This document shows positions 54,830 to 64,000 of a stretch of DNA of 64,000 nucleotides, piece after piece (the stretch's first letter is position 1; the number at the start of each line of letters is the position of its first letter). A program made the position numbers and the translations under genes. The notes beneath the pieces were generated by a model that was not told where the DNA came from, did not search any database, and worked only from the letters and a program-made list of their open reading frames with translations. Origin of the DNA: Protopterus annectens (taxonomy: Eukaryota; Chordata; Ceratodontiformes; Protopteridae); assembly GCF_019279795.1 (NCBI RefSeq), contig NC_056738.1:406757245-406821244 (forward strand), given 5' to 3'.

Positions 54830-57605
54830 TTATTTTGCTGTGCCTCTGTCGAGCAGTGACACTGAGGTAATCCCTGGGGTATATCTGCGATCTCCCATCC
54901 ATTGGTCAAGATTTCTCTTGAACAAGGCCAGCGAGGTGCTCTGCCTCACATGTACCGGGATTTTGTTCCACAGCATAGGGAGTCTTTGGGTGATGAATCT
55001 ATCCCTCCAGCACGTCCTATTAATAGCCGTGTCAAGGTTTAAGTCTCCCGCCCTTGTGGCTCTGATGGATCTAGATTTTTGAGGTGAAGCATATTCATCA
55101 AATCTGGGTTTGACATGGCCTTGTATGTTAGGCAAAGGTCACCTCTGAGCAAGCGGTGGCGACTGAATAGAGCTGGAGTTCTTTCAGTCGGGCAGCATAG
55201 GACAGATTTTTGAGACCCTTTATCCTTTTGGTGAGGAACTTTGTGGCCTCTCCAGCTGCTGCAAGTGTCGGGTCAGATACATTCCGAATGGGGCATTGTA
55301 CTCAATCATTGGTCTGATGAGTGATGAGTAAAGGGAGACTATGACCTCCCTTGATCTAGATGAGAATCCCTTCATGATAAGGTGGGCAATGTAGAAGGTC
55401 TTCCTAACTACTTTAGCTACATGGGTGTCGAATGACAGACTACTATCAACCTGGGTCCCCAGGTCCCTGATAACTTCTTCTGTGCTCAGTGGATTGCCAC
55501 CTATTTGGTAGCTAGGGGTAACCTTGTTTTTCCCGAAGGGTATGACTATGCATTTTTTGGCATTTAACTTTAGGCCGTGGCTCTGGCACCAGTTATCCGT
55601 TTCTGTGAGACCCTTCTGAAGGATATCTGTGTCAGATGTGTTTTCTACTATGGCGCCCAGTTTGCAGTCATCTGCAAACTTTGTCAGCCATAACCCTCCT
55701 GTGTTTGCTTGTACCGGAAAAGTAGATGCCAAACAAGAGTGGGCCCAGGACTGAGCCCTGTGGGACACCACTTGTGACAGGCTTTGAGTCTGACATGGCG
55801 CCAGCAGCTCTGACCCTGTGGGTTCTGTCACTCAGCCAGTTTGCAACCCATCTTGTGATGTATGGGTTGACATTTAAGCTGATGAGTTTTTCAATGATAC
55901 CCGAATGGGGTATTGTATCGAAGGCCTTAGCCAGATCGAGGTAGGCTGTATGGACTGCCTTTCCCTCATCAATGGCTTTGGTGACTGTTTCGAAAAAGTC
56001 AACCAAGTTTAAAAGGCATGATCTGCCTTTGACAAAGCCAAACTGGGTTGGATCCAAAGTCTGCAAATTCCCTATGTCTTTATTTATGAGGTCCATTATG
56101 ATCCTCTCCATGGCTTTGCAGATAAGGCTTGTCAAGCTAATGGGCCGGTAATTTCCAGGGTCGGTGGAGGCACCGCCTTTGTGAAGTGGTACCACAGTTG
56201 CAGTGCGCCACTCCTTGCGTACGTATCCAGAGGTAAGACTTTGATTAAACAGCTGTCCTAGCTGTGGGTTTAATTCCTCATTGAGTTCATGGAGCACACA
56301 GCCGGGGACACCATCAGGTCCCATGGATGCTGTGTTTTTTGCTTTGGAGAGAGCAGTTCTCACTTGGGCGCTGGAGATGTTTGGGGGGCTGCAATCGTTT
56401 GGTATAGATATCTCCCCTTTTGGGAGGGGAGAAGTTTGCACTGAACCTGTCAGCCAGTATGTTGGCAATGTCTGTAGGATCAGTAATCTTCACATCATTT
56501 TGAACTAGCTCTGAGCATATCTGGGAGTTTCCTCCCAGGTTTCTAAATATAGCTAAAGAAGGCCTTATGATTGTCTTTTGAGTCTTTAGCTATTTTTCTC
56601 TCGAAATTTGCTTTGGATGATTTTATGAGAGCTCTTAGTTTTTACTTATAGTGATCAAGGGTGTCTTACCTTTTAAGGATTTTGCTCTATCTTGTAGTAG
56701 CTTCCTCCTTTTGTTGTAGAGTTTGTTTATGGCTGGGGTCCACCAGACTGGACGCTTGCCTTTGGTACAAAGAGTCTTTGTTTTGCTTGGGATTGCCTTA
56801 TCCATGCAGTCCTGCAGGTGCTGGTAGAAGGCATTTGTAAGTGATTCAGCGGCTTGAGTATTGTTTTCGCCGCTCGGGGCCTTAAAGGAGACCACACTAG
56901 TCTTTAGAAGTGTGAAGTCGGCTTTTGAGAAGTTCTTTACTGTGGTCTTTTTTATTTCAGGTGGGGTGGGATGAGGACCTCCAGCGAGATTAGTTTGTGG
57001 TCTGATCTCACCAGTGAGGGGTACACCTCCGGTGTTGAACATTGTGCTCCCATGTTCGTGATGATGAGATCAAGTATGTTATCTCCTCTTGTGGGGATGG
57101 TGACTAGTTGTTCCATGGCATTTGAGTTTATGAATTCCAGGAACTTTTGGGCTAGGGTGTTTGGGCTTGAGTAGTGTTCCCAGTCTATATTAGGGTAATT
57201 GAAGTCACCTAGTATGATGGTGTTTGGTGATACATTTATCCCTCTAGTGTTTTCAGGAAGGCCATGTGAGGTTCCTGAGTTTGTGAGGGTGGCCTGTAAC
57301 ATGCTACAATTTGCAGAGCAGTCTTGCCTATGGTTAATTGCACCTGGATGGTCTCCGATGCATCGTGCGTTGCCACCAGTCTTGAGGTGTGGGTGTCCTT
57401 GATGAATATGGATACCCTCCTTTCTTGGTATTGTCCAGATTTTGGGGCGGAACGCATGATATGAGGTAAAACCTGATAGCGCTGGGGTGCTCTCAGGAGC
57501 CTTGAACCAGGTTTCTGTCACAGCACAGACATCGATGTTCTCCATACTGAGAAGAGCCTCGAGTGCGTGCATTTTGAGATTTAGACTTCTGGCATTGAGC
57601 AGCAT
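54830..57605 (-). pseudogene. CR1 ORF2 (endonuclease-RT), several frameshifts
   Basis: Endonuclease: MLLNARSLNLKMHALEALL, VCAVTETWFKAPESTPAL, IILGDFNYPNIDWEHYSS, DNILDLIITN and VRSDHKLISLEV (SDH block). RT: KNTASMGPDGVPGCVLHEL, NYRPISLTSLICKAMERII, TQFGFVKGRSCLLNLVDFF, AYLDLAKAFDTIPHSGII (catalytic Asp), VTSGVPQGSVLGPLLF, LTKFADDCKLGA (FADD) and DNWCQSHGLKLNAKKC. C-terminal tail: WRDRFITQRLPMLWNKIPVH. Every core motif is present, but the sequence is spread over at least five frame segments (breaks near 57420, 56960, 56550, 55740, 55220). Confidence 0.88.
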
Positions 57606-57632
57606 TACCCTTAGTTTTTTCCTTTTTGTGTT

Positions 57633-58601
57633 CTAGGGTGGTAGGTTTAGAATTTGAGCCTTGCCTAAAAAGGCACTATGGGGTGGCAAGAGCCTTTGCC
57701 AATATCCGAATCCCAGGGTGACAGGTGCAAGCCGTCCCTTGAAGCAGCGTGGCTTGTCCAGCATGTCATCCCAGGCAGACAGACACTGGATCCCCTTTGA
57801 ATGACACCAGTGTTTAAGCCAATTGTTAAAGCTGATCATCTTATCTCTGTATTGTGGCATCATTCTTGGTGAAGGTAGGATACTGCTCAAGGTCAGGGTC
57901 ATACCTGCCTGGGCTACATAATCAGAGAGCTCCTCAATGTCTCTTTTCATGTAGTCCAAGGAGGTACGTCTCAGGTCGTTTACACCAGCGTGGACAATGA
58001 CTGAGTCATATTTGTACCTGCTGTTGAGAGACCTGAGTGCTTGCGTTATGTGGCGGATTCTAGCGCCCGACAGGCAGCTTACTGTGACCTTCTCCTTACT
58101 CAGTCTGGTGAGCGGGACGTCAGTGTGTCTGACTATGGAGTCACCAATGACTAGTGTGTCTGGCATTGTGTTTGGCCTTAAGGGCTGTGACTGTTTGACA
58201 CTCTGACTGTGAGGTTTATGTGTTGCAGGTGTTGTGTTCTGAGGTGGTGGTTGTTTGGGTGTCTGCTTTGGTGGCCTCTGCTGTTTTGGTAGATTTTTGA
58301 TCAGAGCCTCCGAGTATGTCTTTGTGTGTTTATGTGTATGATTTGAGGTTGTAATGGTACTATGTGAGACTGGGTCTATAGTGTGTGTGGTAACCTTCTC
58401 CTCCTGACTGGTCTTGCCAGTCCTATGTTGAGAGAGCTCAGCCTCCAGTTTGGCCGTATAGTTGCATCTCTCGCATGTATTTGTGTTTTGTGGGAGGAGG
58501 AGAGGGTTGTCTGTGTACATGAGGCAATTGTAACATTGCCTCAATATTCCCAGGTTCACCAGCTGAGCAGGAGAGGACACTAGCAACTGATCCTTCGACA
58601 T
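57633..58601 (-). pseudogene. CR1 ORF1: Cys cluster, linker and SGNH esterase
   Basis: Start ATG at 58601 (MSKDQLLVSSPAQLVNLG). Residues ~20-55 hold CYNCLMYTDNPLLLP and CERCNYTAKLEAEL, two CxxC pairs that look zinc-binding, followed by a short coiled coil. A Pro/Gln/Thr-rich linker leads to the esterase: DTLVIGDSIVRHTDVP (Ser of GDS), HAGVNDLRR (Asn of GxND), YVAQAGMTLTLSSILP. The final block with catalytic Asp/His (DGLHLS) is in another frame after an indel near 57745, so the frame ends in an altered tail. CR1 esterase ORF1s are known. Their in vivo substrate is not settled. Confidence 0.85.
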
Positions 58602-59036
58602 GCTAGAAGGAATAGACAAAAAAAACTTTAAAAAAGATTCCGGAGGACGTGGGTGACCGAGAAATGGGGGGTTGCCTTTTTGGGGTACTATCTATGACAA
58701 GAGTGCCGTATCAAGGTAATAAGTACTGTAGGAGCAAGTGCTACGTTTAACAGATAGAGAATAGTCTACTTGGAGTCAAGTAGAGATGATCTTTTTAATT
58801 ATAGGATACGCTGATTAGATCAGTAGTATAGTTCGAGGAAGGTAGTTTTAAGGGAAAATTTGAAGAGTGGACTTTAGGTAGCCCGAATAGTTTAAACCTG
58901 CTTAACCGGAGCTGCCCTAGTGTGCAACGGTAGCAACTCCGTGCTAAATCGGGCTAAATTGCGCTAATGCGCGCTAAAGCGTGCTTTATAGCAGGGGGCT
59001 GGAAAAGACAGGAAATGACCCAAAATGGCCAATAAA
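58602..59036 (-). other. CR1 5' UTR, unique part
   Basis: About 435 bases between the ORF1 start and the tandem units. It contains a run of GCGCTAAA/GGGCTAAA-type short repeats at 58940-58990. A partial, diverged copy of the unit start (GGAAATGACCCAAAATGGCC, AATAAACTACAAGTTACTG) lies at 59012-59055, suggesting the array once extended further. Confidence 0.6.
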
Positions 59037-60972
59037 CTACAAGTTACTGCCTTAAACCACTCCTCTGAGGACAAATGAAGGAGTTATGGAAATGACCCCT
59101 AGTGGCCAATAAAACTACAGTTTCAAGTCAGTAACCACCTCTCCGGGGGGCAGGGAAGCTGCTCAATGTTAGTCACTGCCACTGATGAACACAGAGACCC
59201 TCCTTCAGCCCAAGCAAAAATGGCCTCACAGAAACATTCAAACAGTTCAGGAACAGCAAGCCTGTAACTGAACTTTTAACTCTCAGAAAAGTGGGAAACA
59301 AGCAAGATTATTTTTTTTGTTTTGTTTTTACAGAGATAGCAGAGGTTCACAAGTAATATCAAGTTATAACAGTGCAGTAAATGACCCCACACAAGAGTGC
59401 TAGGTCAAGGACAGAAAATATGCAAGTTTTAAGAAAAACGATTTAAAATTAAGTGCAAACAGGAAATTCAGCAAACAGCTTTTGGTTGTGCTCTAAATAC
59501 AGCTACTAATACAGAAATCAAGTTTAACAAGCCAGAAAATGCTCAAGCTAGGCAGCTATGCAGAAAAACTTAGCAAATAAACAGAGAAAAAATACTTAAA
59601 ATCTCAAAAGTGGCTCCCTTCTTCTCTCAGCGTTTTTTCCTCTTGGAGGGTGCTTCACCAACAGCCAACAAGCCTGAAAAGACGCTCAAACCACGAGGCA
59701 ACTAGGTTTTAAGAGAGGAAGATGGAGTTATGGAAATGACCCCTAGTGGCCAATAAAACTACAGTTTCAAGTCAGTAACCACCTCTCCGGGGGGCAGGGA
59801 AGCTGCTCAATGTTAGTCACTGCCACTGATGAACACAGAGACCCTCCTTCAGCCCAAGCAAAAATGGCCTCACAGAAACTTTCAAACAGTTCAGGAACAG
59901 CAAGCCTGTAACTGAACTTTTTTAACTCTCAGAAAAGTGGGAAAAAAGCAAGATTATTTTTTGTTTTTGTTTTTTACAGAGATAGCAGAGGTTCACAAGT
60001 AATATCAAGTTATAACAGTGCAGTAAATGACCCCACACAAGAGTGCTAGGTCAAGGACAGAAAATATGCAAGTTTTAAGAAAAAAACGATTTAAAATTAA
60101 GTGCAAACAGGAAATTCAGCAAACAGCTTTTAGTTGTGCTCAAATACAGCTACTAATACAGAAATCAAGTTTAACAAGCCAGAAAATGCTCAAGCTAGGC
60201 AGCTATGCAGAAAAACTTAGCAAATAAACAGAGAAAAAATACTTAAAATCTCAAAAGTGGCTCCCTTCTCTCAGCGTTTTTTTCCTCTTGGAGGGTGCTT
60301 CACCAACAGCCAACAAGCCTGAAAAGACGCTCAAACCACGAGGCAACTAGGTTTTAAGAGAGGAAGATGAAGGAGTTATGGAAATGACCCCTAGTGGCCA
60401 ATAAAACTACAGTTTCAAGTCAGTAACCACCTCTCCGGGGGGCAGGGAAGCTGCTCAATGTTAGTCACTGCCACTGATGAACACAGAGACCCTCCTTCAG
60501 CCCAAGCAAAAATGGCCTCACAGAAACTTTCAAACAGTTCAGGAACAGCAAGCCTGTAACTGAACTTTTTTAACTCTCAGAAAAGTGGGAAAAAAGCAAG
60601 ATTTTTTTTTTTTTGTTTTTGTTTTTTACAGAGATAGCAGAGGTTCACAAGTAATATCAAGTTATAACAGTGCAGTAAATGACCCCACACAAGAGTGCTA
60701 GGTCAAGGACAGAAAATATGCAAGTTTTAAGAAAAAAACGATTTAAAATTAAGTGCAAACAGGAAATTCAGCAAACAGCTTTTGGTTGTGCTCTAAATAC
60801 AGCTACTAATACAGAAATCAAGTTTAACAAGCCAGAAAATGCTCAAGCTAGGCAGCTATGCAGAAAAACTTAGCAAATAAACAGAGAAAAAATACTTAAA
60901 ATCTCAAAAGTGGCTCCCTTCTTCTCTCAGCGTTTTTTCCTCTTGGAGGGTGCTTCACCAACAGCCAACAAG
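59037..60972 (-). repeat. Three ~645-bp tandem units at the CR1 5' end
   Basis: Unit starts (marked by GAGTTATGGAAATGACCCCT) are at 59081, 59725 and 60373, giving periods of 644 and 648 bases. The third unit ends at 60972. Units differ only by a few indels in T-runs and single bases. Each contains GGCCAATAAAAC, an NF-Y-like CCAAT box (ATTGG on the element's sense strand). Their position directly upstream of the 5' UTR, inside the insertion, suggests monomeric promoter units as in mouse L1. The promoter role is inference. Confidence 0.85.
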
Positions 60973-61970
60973 CTTTCTCCTATGGATAAATATTGCACCA
61001 TATTAAATCTCTCTTTTTTTTTTTTTTTTTTTTTCTTTCTTTTCTTTCATGTCCATATTTCTTTCTTTTTCAGTGTCTCCTGCTCATCTTTACTTAGGGG
61101 GGACTCGTCGTTCCAACATGCTGTGATGTGTTAGACTTTCCTCACTAAATCTGTCACTTCACAGGTATTCCATCACTTCAGCTTCTGTTTTTTAACTTCT
61201 GCTTTACTAATCTTCTGTTCTACGTTTCCCCTCTGTGATCTTAGTTTTTGTTTGTATTGTGAAATTTTCTATATCTGGATGCTTTTGCCTGTCATTCCCT
61301 TCGAATATCTTTGGGGCTGCTTTTTTTGTATTGATTTAATTTGCATTTCTCCTTTGCGTAAATACTGCATCATATTAAATCTTTTTCTTTCCCATGTCCA
61401 TATTTCTTTTTTATACCTTTTAAAAATCTTTAGATTTTGTTTTTTATATTTTTGCACTTTCTCAGTTGCTTCTTTCTTTTTTCAAACGGCCCAAGTTTTT
61501 TTGATCTATATAATGTTTTTCATAAATCTCTCTTGCAAATTTGTGTTCATTAATAGGTTTGACGTTTTTGGCAGGTTTTTTTTCACAAGTGTTTTTCTTT
61601 CTTTTAATTTCTCTCTGTCTTTTTGTATATCTTCTGTTTGGAAAATCTGGGATTATTGCATAATAGTAACCATTTCCCTTTTGTGGACTACTACTTCTAT
61701 AACGGGGGGCAGCCCACCCCGGAGCCTGGCCTAGCCCCATCATAGGAATGTTTCCACGTGTTGAAGATTTTACATTGTCATTTTCTCCAGTCCTGGCACC
61801 AGTACACCTACCTGGATTGGGCACTTTTTTTATCCTGGGTCTTTGGTACCCAGCTGTCTTTTTAAACCTTCTGCCAGTGATGTATGTTGTATAAAATACA
61901 GCCTATGTATTAGTGTCGTCTTGGTGAGATTTTGTGAAAAACTGGGTCCACCTCCTGAAAATGTTTAACG
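60973..61970 (-). mobile_element. Decayed LINE sequence upstream of the CR1 insertion (probably R4-like 5' part)
   Basis: Minus-strand frames are Lys/Arg/Gln-rich (for example RYTKRQREIKRKKNTCEKKP at 61640). The sequence is continuous with 54727 if the CR1 is removed. A ~330-bp segment is present twice in tandem: once as 54554-54727 plus 60973-61126, once as 61127-61455 (landmarks GGATGC.TTTGCCTG, ATATTAAATC, CATGTCCATATTTCTTT). I do not recognise the protein. Assignment to the R4-like element rests on adjacency and orientation. Confidence 0.4.
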
Positions 61971-63229
61971 AGACTTGAGGATGAATTCAATTCCAGCAGT
62001 ACTGCTCTCCTGTACTTTCCAATTTGTCATCTCTCTGCATTTGGACCGATGTTTGCACTGTATGAGGTGCTTGATAAAGAGGTGGTCTGTTTTGAGTTTA
62101 AGTGAGCATTGTAGTTTTGAAGGAAGCATTGCATGATGCTTGGCTGAACATTGAACATTTAAGTGCATTAAAGTTGTTGAGGCTTGCACAAATTAAGGTA
62201 TAAGGAGCTGCTTTTGTAAGGTGTGAGGCAGTAGTTTTTGAATGATGATATAGGTTGTATGAAAAGTGGTTTCGGTTCATTTGCTCTAGAAGCTCACTAA
62301 GATAATTTAAGATACTGAGGCATGTGTGTATTCAAAAGAGCTTCATTGCACAAGGATGTAATATAGTTGTATCTAAATATAGTGCGACAACTGTTGAGTA
62401 AGAGGCTGGGGCAACTTCATATGAGTGTATAGTATGGAAGCAAGTCATTTGTTAGTATTTAGTGTAGCATTAGTGAAGCTTGACTGCCTAACATATGTCA
62501 ACTAATGTAAAATGGGCGGTACACAACACAGTGCAAACAGCTTGACAGTAGCTTGTCAATGTATTGCTTTATTGGTAGGGTAAAGATGCCTGGCTTTTCA
62601 GTCCAGACGTTTTGGATGGAATTGTTTCAATCCCTTGCACTTCTGGGAATAGATACCACCTGTTCTTTTAGACTTGTAGGATGTTTATTTGATTGTCATG
62701 TCATTAATGCAGTTTTCTCAATTTAATTTCAAATGGAATGCTTCCCTTTTTAGGTGTTTCTCTTGGGACGGTGTTCTGCATTTTATATATTTAAGTGTGC
62801 TTAAATATGGTTAATACTTGCGGTCCTTGACAAGCTTTGACAGACAGAGTTTGCCCTCAAATTTCCATCTCCCAGTGTGACAATTTATTGTTGGGCTTCA
62901 TGTTTAATCTGTACCAGAGCCGCCTTGTTTCTTAGTGTAGGTAAATTTGACCACTGTGAAAAGAACAGAGTGGAACTTTAATTTTGGTGTGTCCATTCCA
63001 GCACAAGTTGTGATGTTTGTATTAATTTTATTTTTTATTGCTTTTCTTGCCCATGAAAGTCCAACTGGGTAATATACACCTTTTCAGGGGAAGTCCAGAT
63101 ACAGAGCGAAAGTGACCTACATGAGTAGAGTGAAATCATTTGAGTATGTAGTAATGAGAGAGAGATTTGAGCATACAATAATGAGAAAATAAAAACATTG
63201 ACAAGATGTATGCATATGAATATTCAGCA
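61971..63229 (+). other. Intronic sequence, no recognised feature
   Basis: Unique-looking AT-rich sequence without exon, RNA gene or transposon that I can support. Confidence 0.55.
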
Positions 63230-64000
63230 TACAGTGGATATAAAAAGTGTACACACCCCTGTTAAAATGCCAGGTTTTTGTGAAATAGAGAGTGACCACA
63301 ATTAAATAATTTCAAAACATTTCCCCACCATTAATGTGACCTTTAACCTGTACAGTTCAATTGAAAAACAAACAAATCTGTAGGGGAAAAATATAAAAAA
63401 TAAACATACAATAAGCTGGTTGCATAAGTGTGCACACCCTTAAACTAATACTTTGTTGAAGCACCTTTTGATTTCATTACATCATTCAATCTTCTTGGTT
63501 GCACACCTGCCATCAATTAGTGAGACTCTGATTAACCCCAAATAAAATTCAGCTGTCCTTGCAGGATTTACCTGACGTGTAATCTGTTGCCTGCTACAGC
63601 AAAAGCCATTGTTCGCAGAGAGCTTACAAAGCATGAAAGGGATCTCATTGTTGAAAGGTATCAGTCAGGAGAAGGGTACAAAAAATGTTCACAGCATTGG
63701 GTATACCATGGAACACGGTGAAAACAGTCATCTAAAAGTAGGGAAAATGTGGGACAATAGTGACTTTGCAAAGAATTGGACATCCCTCCAAAACGGATGA
63801 AAAGACAAAAACTGGTCAGGGAGGCTGCCAAAAGACCTACAGCAACATTGAAGGAGCTGCAGAAATTTCTGGCAAGTACTGGTTGTGTACTACATGTGAC
63901 AATATTCTCCATATGTCTGGACTATGGGGTTAGGGGTACAAGATGGAAGCCTTTTCTTGCACAGAAAAACATCCAGCTAAAAGTTGCAAAACAGTACAGT
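63230..64000 (+). mobile_element. Tc1-like DNA transposon, left part
   Basis: Begins at a TA dinucleotide (63230) followed by CAGTGGATATAAAAAGTGTA, CACACCCCTGTTAAAATGCC and AGGTTTTTGTG, the inverted-repeat start of a Tc1/mariner family common in fishes and amphibians. The conserved AAGTGTGCACACCCTTAAAC block, TACTTTGTTGAAGCACCTTT and then transposase sequence follow. It runs off the window, so the right end is not seen. Confidence 0.85.
63600..64000 (+). pseudogene. Tc1-like transposase, N-terminal DNA-binding part
   Basis: Frames read RYQSGEGYKK, then (after indels) IPPKRMKRQKLVREAAKRPT, ATLKELQKFLASTGCVLHVT and TRWKPFLAQKNIQLKVAKQ. These correspond to the paired-like HTH part of Tc1 transposases, which binds the inverted repeats. 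There are stops after HGTR and SRENVGQ and a frameshift near 63800. The catalytic DDE region lies beyond the window. It is inactive. Confidence 0.75.

Larger units (their letters stand above)
54728..60972 (-). mobile_element. CR1-like LINE, long copy with tandem 5' units
   Basis: 6.2-kb minus-strand CR1. Both junctions can be located because a related stretch at 61264-61440 shows the uninterrupted sequence (GCTTTTTTTGTAT ... TTCTCCTTTGCG). The left flank ends GCTCTTTTTATAT and the right flank begins TTTCTCCTATGG. Contents on the minus strand: three ~645-bp tandem units (60972-59037), unique 5' UTR (59036-58602), ORF1 with esterase, ORF2 with endonuclease and RT, short 3' end. It is far longer than the usual 5'-truncated CR1. 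ORFs carry some frameshifts. Confidence 0.87.

Noticed and set aside
60027..60873. Repeated 64-66-codon frames (MTPHKSARSRTENMQ) in the tandem units
   Set aside because: They lie on the strand opposite to the CR1, are short, and repeat only because the unit does. The third unit changes the C-terminus by an indel.
50094..64000. Next SF3B2 exon (Pro-rich) downstream
   Set aside because: Scanned for Pro-rich codons between AG and GT sites and found none that I could support.

Overview
This is vertebrate nuclear DNA from a species with a large, transposon-rich genome. It contains no bacterial-type operons. The only host coding sequence I can support is two short exons on the + strand (25261-25307 and 50019-50093). 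Spliced together they encode the end of the N-terminal SAP-type segment of splicing factor SF3B2 (SAP145), so most of the window appears to be SF3B2 introns. The intron between the two exons is 24.7 kb. The mixture of DIRS tyrosine-recombinase retrotransposons, Penelope-like elements, CR1 and L1 LINEs, an R4/Dong-like LINE, V-SINE-like SINEs and Tc1 suggests an amphibian (caecilian or salamander), a lungfish or an early-branching fish. I cannot decide among these from sequence alone.

Layout. 1-8950: a decayed minus-strand L1 split by a 5'-truncated minus-strand CR1 (3027-6917), with a SINE and a (TA)n tract. 8980-10260: a LINE/SINE tail, a G/C-rich fold-back module and a SINE. 11060-13260: remains of a third DIRS family (DIRS-C). 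13373-23328: a decayed DIRS-A copy with a DIRS-B copy (17608-22983) inserted in it, running into a 500-N gap and a TG/TC microsatellite. 24180-27420: intron with SF3B2 exon 1 of this window, simple repeats and a SINE. 27421-32607: a second DIRS-B copy. 34170-34400: a SINE. 34452-49478: two Penelope-like elements head to head. The left one is split by an almost complete DIRS-A (36446-42366). 50019-50093: the second SF3B2 exon. 51480-61970: an R4/Dong-like LINE on the minus strand, split by a long CR1 (54728-60972) that carries three tandem ~645-bp units at its 5' end. 63230-64000: the start of a Tc1-like transposon.

How the parts relate. Nothing here forms a host pathway beyond SF3B2, which acts in the U2 snRNP at branch-site recognition. 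The rest is layered insertions whose order can be read from who interrupts whom: DIRS-B into DIRS-A, DIRS-A into a Penelope element, CR1 into L1, and CR1 into the R4-like element. Three structural signals deserve attention: four hammerhead ribozyme-like motifs in the Penelope terminal repeats, the tandem 5' units of the CR1, and the DIRS internal complementary regions that let the element ends be placed to the base.
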